Shown here piece by piece: positions 52,450 to 61,275 of a DNA stretch of 64,000 nucleotides; positions within the stretch are counted from its first letter, which is position 1, and each line of letters begins with the position of its first letter. The notes beneath the pieces were generated by a model that had not been told where the DNA came from, did not search any database, and was given only the letters and a program-made list of their open reading frames with translations. Both the position numbers and the translations under genes were made by a program. Source of the stretch: PMG-095 sp049324695 (GTDB lineage Bacteria; Myxococcota_A; Polyangia; Polyangiales; Polyangiaceae); assembly GCA_049324695.1 (NCBI GenBank), contig JBMOMJ010000011.1, positions 124,001 to 188,000 on the forward strand, given 5' to 3'.

Positions 52450-53210
52450 GCGGGCACCTGCGCAGCAGCTTGCGCTCGCTCCTGCTCGGCTCGCTCCATC
52501 TCGGCTCGTGCGTCGGCGGGAACTTGCGTGCTGTCGGTCGAAACCATGCCGTCCTTCAAGACGATGACACGCGATGCGTAACTTGCGATGTCTGGCTCGT
52601 GTGTTACCAGCACGATGGTGATGCCCGAGCGCCCGAGCTCCTGAAACAGCGCCATCACTTCCAAACTGGTGCGTGAATCCAAGTTGCCGGTGGGCTCGTC
52701 CGCGAGAATCAAGCGTGGCTCACCCACGAGCGCGCGTGCGATGGCAACACGTTGCTGCTGGCCGCCCGAAAGCTGATTGGGGTGGTGGTCGAGCCGCGAA
52801 CCCAGGCCGACGCGTTCGAGCGCTCTTTGAGCTCGTTTGTGGCGCTCGCTGCTCTTCACGCCGGCGTACACCAACGGCAGCTCCACGTTTTCGAGCGCGC
52901 TCGTGCGCGAGAGCAGATTGAAGTTTTGGAACACGAAACCCAAGGTGTGGTTTCGCACGTCCGCCAGATCGCTGCGGCTCAATCCAGAAACGTCTTGCCC
53001 GTTGAGCCAATAACGCCCGGCTGTTGGTCGATCCAAGCAGCCCAGAATGTTCATCAACGTGGACTTGCCGGAGCCGGACGAACCCATGATGGCGACGAAC
53101 TCGCCGTCGCGAATCGAGATCGAAATGCCCTTCAGCACGCGCAGCTCGATCTCACCGAGGTAGTAGTCTTTTACCACCTGTTCGAGATCGATGAGCGGTC
53201 GGTCCGACAT
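52446..53210 (-). CDS. MacB/LolD-type ABC transporter ATPase
   Basis: 254 residues. Walker A is GSSGSGKS near 42, the Q-loop FVFQNFNLL, the ABC signature LSGGQQQRV, Walker B LILADEPTGNLDS and the switch LVTHEPDIA. The C-terminus has an extra Ala/Glu/Gln-rich helix (EMERAEQERAQAAAQVPA). It starts 7 nt after the membrane-fusion gene and overlaps the permease start. Confidence 0.95.
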   Translation of the reverse strand: MSDRPLIDLEQVVKDYYLGEIELRVLKGISISIRDGEFVAIMGSSGSGKSTLMNILGCLDRPTAGRYWLNGQDVSGLSRSDLADVRNHTLGFVFQNFNLLSRTSALENVELPLVYAGVKSSERHKRAQRALERVGLGSRLDHHPNQLSGGQQQRVAIARALVGEPRLILADEPTGNLDSRTSLEVMALFQELGRSGITIVLVTHEPDIASYASRVIVLKDGMVSTDSTQVPADARAEMERAEQERAQAAAQVPA

Positions 53211-53217
53211 GGCGCCC

Positions 53218-54540
53218 TCAGAACATGCGGCGCCCGGGCCCGCCGGTGGGCAAAGACGTCTTAGGTGGGCCCGCGTTAGGATCTGCGATCACACCCGTGA
53301 TCAACAGATCGCCGGGCTTGACGTCGCCTTCCAAGAGCTCCGTGTAGCTGCCGTCCGTGATGCCGACGCGAATGTTGCGCTGCTCCGGCGTGGTCCCCTT
53401 GAGCAACCATACAGTGCGCGAGTCGAGGGTCCGCTCGAAAGAGCCAGCGCCACCGAAGCGACCGCGACCTGGTCCGCGTCGTTCGCCGCCGCCTTCGGCT
53501 GGACCCGCGTTGCCGGCGGCGCTAGCTGCGCTTTTCGGCAACATGTCCGCCGGCGGCCGAAAGCGCAGCGCCGAGTTGGCGAGCCGCACCGAATCGGAGT
53601 GATCCGCGACGATGAACGTGACGTTGGCGGTCATGCCTGGCTTCAACTTCAGCTCGGCGTTGTCCACGTCGATGACGGCGTCGTAAGTGACCACGTTTTG
53701 CACCGTTTGTGGTGCGTTGCGAATTTGCCGCACTTTGCCGCGGAAGCGCTCGGACGGGTACGCATCCACCGTAAACGTCGCGCTCATACCCGGCTGCAGC
53801 TTGCCGACGTCCGCCTCGGCCACATTGGTGTCGACCTGCATCTTTTTGAGGTCTTCCGCGATGGTGAACAACGTGGGTGCCTGCAGTGAGGCGGCGACCG
53901 TTTGTCCCACGTCCACGCTGCGCGAAATCACAACGCCGTCGATGGGCGATTTGATCGTCGTGTAGGCTAGGTTCACCTCGGCCGAGTGTAGCGACGCTTC
54001 GGCTTGTTTCATGCTGCCTTCACTGGCTTCCACCTGGGCTTTGGCGGCGGCCGCTGTCGAGGCCGCTGTGTCGCGCTCGGCGAGCGAAATCAGTTCACGC
54101 GCCGCTAGCTCCCTGCTGCGGTCGGCTTGTCGAACCGCGTCTTCGGCCTGCGCTTTGGAGCGGGCGAGGTTGCCCTTGGCAGCGAGGTAATTGGCGCGAG
54201 CTTGCTCCAGGGCGGCACGGAACAATTCGGGATCGAGCTTGGCGATCACCTGTCCCTTCTTCACCTCTGAGTTGAAGTCGACGCCGATGTAAGAGATGCG
54301 CCCCGATACTTGGCTGCCGACCTGCACCGTCACGAGTGCGGACACCGTGCCTGTGGCGGTCACGCGCGCCGTGATGCGACCGCGGTCGACCTTCGCGGTT
54401 TCGAAGCGTGGCCCGGTTTCCTTGTGCGAGCGGTAGTAGCGGAAGGCGAAAACGCCTGCCACCGCCACGCACATCAACAAAGCCAGGGAAATGATGCGCT
54501 TGATTAAGCGAGCGCGGGAAGAGGCAGGGGGAGGAGCCAC
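53218..54540 (-). CDS. MacA-type periplasmic membrane-fusion protein
   Basis: 440 residues from a GTG. The N-terminal anchor is ISLALLMCVAVAGVFAFRYY. A lipoyl-like half-motif VTVQVGSQVSGRISYIGVDF leads to a long coiled-coil (about 100-185), then the second lipoyl half TTIKSPIDGVVISRSVDVGQ. The beta-barrel and membrane-proximal domains follow, with a Gly/Arg-rich insertion (RRGPGRGRFGG). It links the ABC pump to the TolC-like channel. Such tripartite pumps export macrolides, peptides or other small products; the cargo here is unknown. Confidence 0.92.
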   Translation of the reverse strand: MAPPPASSRARLIKRIISLALLMCVAVAGVFAFRYYRSHKETGPRFETAKVDRGRITARVTATGTVSALVTVQVGSQVSGRISYIGVDFNSEVKKGQVIAKLDPELFRAALEQARANYLAAKGNLARSKAQAEDAVRQADRSRELAARELISLAERDTAASTAAAAKAQVEASEGSMKQAEASLHSAEVNLAYTTIKSPIDGVVISRSVDVGQTVAASLQAPTLFTIAEDLKKMQVDTNVAEADVGKLQPGMSATFTVDAYPSERFRGKVRQIRNAPQTVQNVVTYDAVIDVDNAELKLKPGMTANVTFIVADHSDSVRLANSALRFRPPADMLPKSAASAAGNAGPAEGGGERRGPGRGRFGGAGSFERTLDSRTVWLLKGTTPEQRNIRVGITDGSYTELLEGDVKPGDLLITGVIADPNAGPPKTSLPTGGPGRRMF

Positions 54541-54685
54541 GTGTGGACCGATGCCTAAACGACAGGGATTGCAAGAACCCTACGCCCTGCCGCCGCTTTG
54601 CGTTTCCCCGTTAAAATATTGGAACAAATCCGCCCGTGTTTGCCGCTGGCCAGCGGATCTGCCCCCAGGAATCACGGCGTTGCGA

Positions 54686-54717
54686 ACGGCGGGCCGCGTG
54701 GCGTAACGGCCCGCCGT
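54686..54717 (-). terminator. 10-bp perfect hairpin downstream of the GH44 gene
   Basis: ACGGCGGGCC (54686-54695) pairs with GGCCCGCCGT (54708-54717), 12 nt past the GH44 stop on the minus strand, separating it from the export operon. Confidence 0.65.
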
Positions 54718-54729
54718 AAACGCCATTGC

Positions 54730-57006
54730 TCACTGAACGACGAACAAGGCTGCGCTCAGCGCACCGAGCTGGTACTCGAGCGCATTGTTCGCGACCGTGA
54801 CTGGCTTGTCTGGGCGCACCGCCGGCGAGCTGCCGTCGACCACGAACACGTCCGCCTTCGTATACTTCGTCGCGCCTTCCAGCGTCACCTTCGCTTTGAA
54901 GCGCTTGCCCTGATCTTTGTTGATCACGATGACGTACAGAGTGCCGGGCTTCTTAGAATCGGTCGCCGCATAGATGGATCCCTCTTTCAGATCGGCAACG
55001 CTCGCGCTGACCGCCGTGTCACCGAAGCGAGCGCCCTTACCGTCGTAGTTCCGATACAGCTTGAACGCGGTCTCGATGTACGCCTGCAGGCTGCCGTTAC
55101 CGGGACCGTTGCCCCAGTAGTTCGCCATGTACATGCCTTCGCGCCCGAAGATGCCGAGCACGTCGATTTGCGCGAGGCCGCCCGAGATGTGATCCGACGC
55201 GCCGAAGTCGTACTCGGTCATCGTCAACTTGGTGCCGGGGTAACGCTTGTTGATCGTCTCGAGCAGGTACGGAATGAAGCGAATCGGCTTGTTGATCTTG
55301 TCGATGATCCAGCTGCGCTCCTTGTACTCCGGATCCCACAGGCTACGTGGCGCCTGCAAACGTGCGTCCACCGTTGCACGTGAATTATCCTTGTCGGTGA
55401 TGCGCTTGGCGCCGCGTGCTTCGGGGTACCAGTGCACGTCTAGCGCGTGAACCAGTCGACGCCCGTGCTTCTGCTCGAGCTCCTTCATCGAGGCCAGGAA
55501 GAAATCCAGGTAGGTGCCGTACTTGGCGTTGTGCTCGGCGGCATCGGGTGCGTCCGACAGCGATTGGTACTCGCTCCAGCCGAACATCACGCCACCCAGC
55601 AAGAACGCGCTTGGGTCGACAGCTGTGATCGCCATCGCCGTCGCTTCGGTGCGCTCGACCATCTCTTTGTAGGTCGTGCGCTCGGGGTGCACGCGCGGAT
55701 GCGTCGAAGGCCACAGCGCGGGCTCGTTGTCGAGCGAGTAGAACTTGGTGCCACCCTGCGCGGCCTTGCCGAACTTGCTCACCAAGAGGTTCACGAACTC
55801 GTCTTCGTACACTGCGTTGTCGTTCAAGTCGGGCGTCACCGACAGTGCGCCCTTCTTCTTAGGATATGAGCGTACGAAGCGCTTGCTCGGCGCTTTCTCC
55901 TCTTCCGAGACGGGGCCGCTTTTATCGGCGCTCACCCAATCGATCATCGGAATCGTTACGATCGAATCGGCGCCCGCCGCCTTGTTCTGCTTCACGAACT
56001 CGGCGTATTGCGCACCCGGTTGCGTGCAGGTCTGGTAGCCCATCACGCTGCACGACCAGTCGTCGTTCTGGTGCCGGTAGTCGTTGCCGGCATTGGAAGC
56101 GTTGGTCTCCCAGTTGTAGACGCTGCCGCGGTTACCACCCATGCGCCGCACCGTCGCGCCGGTTTGCCCGAAGTTCTGCGAATTGATGCCGTACACCAAC
56201 GGGCTAATCGCGCGCAGCACCTTGGTGGGGTTCACACGGAACGCGAGCTCTCCTCCGTCGACGACGGTGATCTTCTCTTCTTTCGGTTTGTTCGCGACTT
56301 CGACTTGGTGGTCGCGACCCTGGCTGCTCGGCAGTGAACCGAGCGGCACCTTGCCAAAGTTCTGCACTTGGATCCCGCCGACCTCGAACGTCTCCGGATC
56401 GTAGCCGAGGCGGAAAATCATCTGCGCGCCGGCCACGCCGTAGTCCTCCGCAGACAGGAAGCGCACTTCGACTTTGCGCCACTCCGGCGTCAGCCGCACG
56501 TTGTACGTCACCGACTTCGTGTACGGGCTCCCGGCCTTCTCGAACACGAACTGCGTCTCGCCAATGCCGGCGGCGTTCGGCTTGACCAAGCGCACGTAGA
56601 AACTCGCCAACACCGCGTCGCCCTTGGCTACCGGCGCTGCCGTCGGCGCTTGCAGCTGCACCGACCACTCCGAGTTCGACGCCTCCTTGATCTCGGCGCG
56701 CAAGGCGTCCGGGAACGGCTGGCCTTCGACCGCTACCGTGCTGACCGCCACCTTGCTGCTCGACTCACCTTGCACCACGAAGGCGGGCAATGCCGCAGCC
56801 GGCAACAGGCTCTTTCCTGGTGGCAACGGCGTATTCGACGATCCCGTAGCAGTGCTCGCCTGCGCACCCCCTGGCCCCGTCGGCACACAGTTGTTCTCGC
56901 GCTTGATGCACGAGACCGTCAGCGACGAAAGCGTGAGCGAAACCAACAAGCTCGAAATCGAAGTGAGGGGACACGATGAACTACGGGAACCACGCGCAAA
57001 AAACAT
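54730..57006 (-). CDS. GH44-family glycoside hydrolase lipoprotein
   Basis: 758 residues. The lipoprotein signal is SLLVSLTLSSLTVSC. An N-terminal beta-sandwich (about 60-240) ends FEVGGIQVQNFGKVP and looks carbohydrate-binding. The GH44 barrel begins SPLVYGINSQNFG. The acid/base Glu is in YSLDNEPALW (near 428) and the nucleophile Glu in LTMTEYDFGA (near 597), as in characterised GH44 endoglucanases and xyloglucanases. A C-terminal beta domain follows (TLYVIVINKDQGKRF). It acts on cellulose or hemicellulose chains at the cell surface. It is divergent from a kinase with a sugar-binding domain. Confidence 0.93.
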   Translation of the reverse strand: MFFARGSRSSSCPLTSISSLLVSLTLSSLTVSCIKRENNCVPTGPGGAQASTATGSSNTPLPPGKSLLPAAALPAFVVQGESSSKVAVSTVAVEGQPFPDALRAEIKEASNSEWSVQLQAPTAAPVAKGDAVLASFYVRLVKPNAAGIGETQFVFEKAGSPYTKSVTYNVRLTPEWRKVEVRFLSAEDYGVAGAQMIFRLGYDPETFEVGGIQVQNFGKVPLGSLPSSQGRDHQVEVANKPKEEKITVVDGGELAFRVNPTKVLRAISPLVYGINSQNFGQTGATVRRMGGNRGSVYNWETNASNAGNDYRHQNDDWSCSVMGYQTCTQPGAQYAEFVKQNKAAGADSIVTIPMIDWVSADKSGPVSEEEKAPSKRFVRSYPKKKGALSVTPDLNDNAVYEDEFVNLLVSKFGKAAQGGTKFYSLDNEPALWPSTHPRVHPERTTYKEMVERTEATAMAITAVDPSAFLLGGVMFGWSEYQSLSDAPDAAEHNAKYGTYLDFFLASMKELEQKHGRRLVHALDVHWYPEARGAKRITDKDNSRATVDARLQAPRSLWDPEYKERSWIIDKINKPIRFIPYLLETINKRYPGTKLTMTEYDFGASDHISGGLAQIDVLGIFGREGMYMANYWGNGPGNGSLQAYIETAFKLYRNYDGKGARFGDTAVSASVADLKEGSIYAATDSKKPGTLYVIVINKDQGKRFKAKVTLEGATKYTKADVFVVDGSSPAVRPDKPVTVANNALEYQLGALSAALFVVQ

Positions 57007-57127
57007 GGCCGGGAACCTACACCCGAATTACGGAACATTGCTTCTAAATTGCGCTAACTGAGCTAAACGGCGGAATTGTCCCGACATCCCCGCGCACAAC
57101 CCCAGCTGGTGAGCGGGAACCGGTTTT

Positions 57128-57163
57128 CGGGTGAGACGTTGGTTCCGGGTGAGACGTTGGTTC
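57128..57163. repeat. 18-bp tandem repeat between GH44 and the hybrid kinase
   Basis: Two identical copies of CGGGTGAGACGTTGGTTC (57128-57145 and 57146-57163) in the 297-bp divergent intergenic region, about 122 bp from the GH44 start and 141 bp from the kinase start. They could be a binding site for a common regulator. Nothing else was seen in this gap. Confidence 0.9.
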
Positions 57164-57303
57164 GAGCTGCGTTGTTGAGCGCACAGCGTGTGAGTTGGGT
57201 CGCCGACGCACCTGCTCGTCGCACCCGCGCGGGATTGAAGCGGGATTCGCCGCTGCTACCCTTTTAGGACGCTCTTTGCGGTCTTTTTCCGTGAAGGCCT
57301 CGC

Positions 57304-60300
57304 ATGACCTCGTCCAAGTCTTCCGAGTGCGCAAACCAGCCAGCTGCGGCCTGCGGCGAGAACCACTCAGGGGAAGGTGAGTGTAGAGGTGTTGGTGGCG
57401 CAAAGAGGCCGACCATCGCGCTTCTGCTCGATTACATGACCTTGTTCGCCGGCGGCTACGAGAAGGCGGTGCGCGAAGCGTTCGATGCCATCGCCGCGCG
57501 TCACGGCGTCGATCTACTTTGCGTTTACGGGCGACCGCTGGCTCCCGCGGATCCATCCTACGTGGCGCACAACGCGGTGTACTCGTTGCTGCGGCGAGAT
57601 CGTGTGGACGGCATCGTCGCGCTCTCGGCGAGTTTGTCCAGCGTTGCTGGCGAAGCGCACGTGCATTCGTTGCTTCACAGCTATCGAGGCATGGCGCTGT
57701 GCAGCGCTGGTCTGCGCGTGCCCGAGGTGCCGAGCGTCGTGGTCGACAACCGTTCCGGTATCGAGGCTGCGATATCGCATTTGATTCACGAGCACAGCGC
57801 GCGCCGCATCGCTTTCATTCGAGGGCCGAACGACAACGTGGACGCGCAAGTCCGCTTCGACGCTTACTGCGATGCGCTGGCTCAGCACGGCTTGCCCCTC
57901 GATCTCGACCTCGTCGGCCGCGGTGACTTCACCCGCCGTTCTGGGCAGCGCGAAGCGCAAGAGATTGTCGCACGTGCGGGCGTGCCAGATGCGATCTTGG
58001 CAGCGAACGACACCATGGCGCTCGGCGCGGTCACTGGTTTGAAAGCGCTGGGCTTGCAGATCCCGCGCGATCTCTTGGTCGTTGGCTTCGATGATTTGGA
58101 GCAAGCGCGCCTGGCCGATCCGCCTCTTGCTAGCGTGCGTCAACCGCTGGTTGCGATCGCCGAACGCGCCTTGCAGCTCGTCCTCGATCAGCTCGCCGGC
58201 AAGCGTGTCTCCGACTGCTCCCTGCTGCCCGCGCAGTTCATGCCGCGCGATTCATGCGGCTGCGACAGAGGCCCACGCTCTCGCGTGAAAAGCTTTCGAC
58301 CCATCGAGGCGCCAGACCTGCGAACGGAGCTGAGCAGGCTTCAGCGGACCTTCGCCGAACCCAGCGCGCACGCAATCGAAACGGCGCGTCTCCTCGACGG
58401 GCTCGTGAACGAAGTCGATGGTCACAGCAACGCCTTCGCCTCAGCAGTAGAACAACTCCTCGCCGAGTGTGGTGACGACAACGAATACCATCAGCGCGTG
58501 CAGGCCGCGATCACCACCTTGCGCGAGGAGCTTCGCGGCGTCGCCACTCCCGAGCTCGAAGATAGGTGGCACGACGCCCGCGCCCGTGTCGCTTTCGCCA
58601 ATGCTCAAAGCCAGATGCAGCGCCGCCTCGAGCACGACGAGGCGTACCACCGCCTGATCGAGCACGCCGATCGGCTCAATAAGGCGCTCGACCTGCCGTC
58701 GCTCAAGACCGCTCTCGAGAACACGCTGCCTGCGGTTGGCGTCATGAACGCCTCGATTTCACGCAGCCGCGCGAAAACCAACGAACTCGAACTTTTCGTT
58801 GGACTCAAAGACGGCGTGCCGTACCGCACCGGCCGCGGCCAATTCAGCGTCTACGATCTGTTTCCCCGCGAAGCAGACGCGTCGCACAAGCGCCGAACCT
58901 GGCTGATATTTCCCCTCGCATTCGAAGCCCAAAACCTCGGCGTAGCTGCGTTCGAATACTCCCGCCACATGACAGGCTGGCAAGTAATTCGCGACCAAGT
59001 CAGCGCCGCGCTTCGCAGCGTCGCGCTCTACGACGAAATCGTGGAAAACACCACCCGCCACGAGCGCCGCATCCAAGAGCAAGAACGTGCCTCCACGGCC
59101 AAGCGCATCCAGGGCCTGTCGGTGCTCGCCGGCGGCGTCGCCCACGATCTCAACAACGTCCTCGGTCCGCTCGTCGCACTCCCCGACGTCATCCTTCAAG
59201 AGCTCCAAGCCTTGAACAACACTCCCGTTGGCCATGACGTCCGCACGGACATCGAAACCATCCGCTCCGCCGCTCTCCGCGCGACCCAGACCATCAAAGA
59301 TCTACTCACCCTCAGCCGCCAAGGCCAAGCCGCCAAGGAGCCGCTCGCGCTCAACCGCATCATCACCGACTGCATCTCGCAAGATGCCCTACGCTTCAGT
59401 CGCGAGCCCTCCCGCCGAGCCAAACTCGAAGTCGACCTCTTCGCCGACCCCCTCTGTGTTCGCGCCTCTCCCTCCCATCTGACTCGCGCGATTACCAACC
59501 TGCTTCGCAACGCAGCCGAAGCCATCAACGGCGACGGTGTCATTCAAATCCGAACTCAGCGCGTTTTCCTCGCTCGGCCACTCCACGGTTACGAAACCGT
59601 CGAGCCTGGCGAATACGCCGTCGTCACCGTCGCCGACACGGGTACGGGCATCGCCCCCACCGAAATCGGACGCATCTTCGAGCCCTTCTTCAGCAGCAAG
59701 AAACTCGGCGAAGACAGCGGCAGCGGCCTCGGTCTCGCCATCGTTCACGGGGTCGTCAAAGAACACGGCGGCTTCATCAATGTCGAAAGCACACTCGGCC
59801 GCGGCACCACCTTCACTCTCTACTTCCCACTCATAGCCGCCATCCCCATTGCTTCCACGATCGACGCCCAACCGCACGCCACGCAACAAGCCAACATCCT
59901 CGTCGTCGATGACGAACCCGTCCAACTCCGCACCGCCCGCCGCATCCTCACCCTCCTCGGTTACCAGGTCGACACCTTGCGCAGCGGCGTCGAAGCCTAC
60001 CAACTCTTCTCGAAGGCTCACGCAAACGTGCAATCGTCGAATGGCGCAGCGCAAAGCCCTTATGATCTAATCATCGCCGATATGATGCTCGGCGAAGAGC
60101 GCGACGGTCTCGAAATGTTGCAAGACATCGCGCGCCTCTTCCCCGACCAAAAAGCCATCATTGCGAGCGGCCACGCTTCGACTGAACGCACCGCACTCGC
60201 CGTTAGCCGCGGCGTCCTCTGGCTCGCCAAGCCCTATACCAGCAGCGAACTCGCGCGCGCAGTTCAAGACGCGTTGAGCATGAGCGCCAGCCTCGCGTCG

Positions 60301-60441
60301 GCATCGCCTCCACCAGCGTCAGGGCCGCAGCTATCAGCCTCAGCGCAGTCCGCATCCGCGCAGTCAGCGTCAGGGTCGTCCCCTTCGCGTCGCCGCGTTC
60401 CCGCTGGCGGATCGTCACATCCGCCGTCGTCGGCGCGCTGA
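57304..60441 (+). CDS. Hybrid histidine kinase with LacI-type sugar-binding sensor
   Basis: 1045 residues and no signal peptide or membrane segment, so it is cytoplasmic. An N-terminal periplasmic-binding-protein/LacI-type domain (about 33-310) contains IALLLDYMTLFAGGYEKAV, AILAANDTMALGAVTGLKAL and DLLVVGFDDLEQARLADPPL, but no LacI helix-turn-helix. A GAF-like middle (about 440-600) precedes HisKA with the phospho-His near 614 (GGVAHDLNNVLG), the HATPase (NLLRNAAEAI, DTGTGIAP, GSGLGLAIVHG) and a receiver domain with phospho-Asp near 926 (LIIADMMLGEERDG). A Ser/Ala-rich tail ends it. A sugar or oligosaccharide inducer is inferred from the domain and the adjacent GH44. Confidence 0.9.
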   Translation: MTSSKSSECANQPAAACGENHSGEGECRGVGGAKRPTIALLLDYMTLFAGGYEKAVREAFDAIAARHGVDLLCVYGRPLAPADPSYVAHNAVYSLLRRDRVDGIVALSASLSSVAGEAHVHSLLHSYRGMALCSAGLRVPEVPSVVVDNRSGIEAAISHLIHEHSARRIAFIRGPNDNVDAQVRFDAYCDALAQHGLPLDLDLVGRGDFTRRSGQREAQEIVARAGVPDAILAANDTMALGAVTGLKALGLQIPRDLLVVGFDDLEQARLADPPLASVRQPLVAIAERALQLVLDQLAGKRVSDCSLLPAQFMPRDSCGCDRGPRSRVKSFRPIEAPDLRTELSRLQRTFAEPSAHAIETARLLDGLVNEVDGHSNAFASAVEQLLAECGDDNEYHQRVQAAITTLREELRGVATPELEDRWHDARARVAFANAQSQMQRRLEHDEAYHRLIEHADRLNKALDLPSLKTALENTLPAVGVMNASISRSRAKTNELELFVGLKDGVPYRTGRGQFSVYDLFPREADASHKRRTWLIFPLAFEAQNLGVAAFEYSRHMTGWQVIRDQVSAALRSVALYDEIVENTTRHERRIQEQERASTAKRIQGLSVLAGGVAHDLNNVLGPLVALPDVILQELQALNNTPVGHDVRTDIETIRSAALRATQTIKDLLTLSRQGQAAKEPLALNRIITDCISQDALRFSREPSRRAKLEVDLFADPLCVRASPSHLTRAITNLLRNAAEAINGDGVIQIRTQRVFLARPLHGYETVEPGEYAVVTVADTGTGIAPTEIGRIFEPFFSSKKLGEDSGSGLGLAIVHGVVKEHGGFINVESTLGRGTTFTLYFPLIAAIPIASTIDAQPHATQQANILVVDDEPVQLRTARRILTLLGYQVDTLRSGVEAYQLFSKAHANVQSSNGAAQSPYDLIIADMMLGEERDGLEMLQDIARLFPDQKAIIASGHASTERTALAVSRGVLWLAKPYTSSELARAVQDALSMSASLASASPPPASGPQLSASAQSASAQSASGSSPSRRRVPAGGSSHPPSSAR

Positions 60442-60462
60442 GCATCACAAGAGCTAGTTGGC

Positions 60463-61173
60463 TCATCGTGCCAAGCGCACGGTTTGCATTTGCTTCGCGA
60501 CCACCCGATAACACTCGCAGGAAACCTCTTCCAGGCCGGGGCGATCGAGTATTCGGATCTTACCGCGGCTGTACGTGATGAGCTCAGCCGCCTGCAGCGA
60601 GCGCCCCGCGATGTTCACTGCCGGCCGACGCACCCCCAGCATCTGCCCGATGAACTCCTGAGTCAGTGGAAACTCGTCGCCATCCACGCGGTCGTGAGTC
60701 GTCAAGAGCCAACGCGCCATGCGCGCCTCGATTGCATGGGCGCGATTGCACGCGGCACTCTGCGCTACCATCGACATGAGTGCATTCGTGTAGAGCAGCA
60801 ACAGCTGACGAAGGGCGTCGATGCGCGCGACCGTAGCCAACAGCTCCTTGGTTTCCATGCGCAAGGCTGCGCCAGGTACTTGCACGAACGCCCTCCCGGG
60901 CGCGCGGCTCGCGCCGAGAAAGGCCGGAATGCCAACCATTCCCTCACGTCCGATCGTGCCCGTCTCTACGATGTCCCCACCCTCTCGCATGTCCGTGACG
61001 AGCGATGCGACCCCACTCGTGGGGAAGTAAACGTACTTGATCGGCTTGTTGAACTCGAAAAGTGTCTCCTTGAACGCCATCGGAACTGGTTCCAGATGCA
61101 CGTCGACCTTGGCGCGATCCGCCGCGTTCAGCTGCTGCAGGATGTCATTCGAAGATTCCTTCTGCTTGGTCAT
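60463..61173 (-). CDS. Crp/Fnr-family transcriptional regulator
   Basis: 236 residues. The cyclic-nucleotide-binding-like domain (about 20-140) includes VYFPTSGVASLVTDM and TIGREGMVGIPAFLG; it lacks the arginine-containing phosphate cassette of cAMP receptors, so another signal is likely. The C-terminal winged helix is DEFPLTQEFIGQMLGVRRPA. It converges on the hybrid kinase with a 21-bp gap. This subgroup is common in bacteria with many sensory kinases. Confidence 0.9.
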   Translation of the reverse strand: MTKQKESSNDILQQLNAADRAKVDVHLEPVPMAFKETLFEFNKPIKYVYFPTSGVASLVTDMREGGDIVETGTIGREGMVGIPAFLGASRAPGRAFVQVPGAALRMETKELLATVARIDALRQLLLLYTNALMSMVAQSAACNRAHAIEARMARWLLTTHDRVDGDEFPLTQEFIGQMLGVRRPAVNIAGRSLQAAELITYSRGKIRILDRPGLEEVSCECYRVVAKQMQTVRLAR

Positions 61174-61275
61174 GTTCCCTGGCCCTCAGCTTGCGAAACC
61201 TCGCTAACGCCAATGTTCGCTAGCAGACATAGCAACGCCCGTGCCTGAATTGATGCAGCCCGCTTCAAATCGTCG

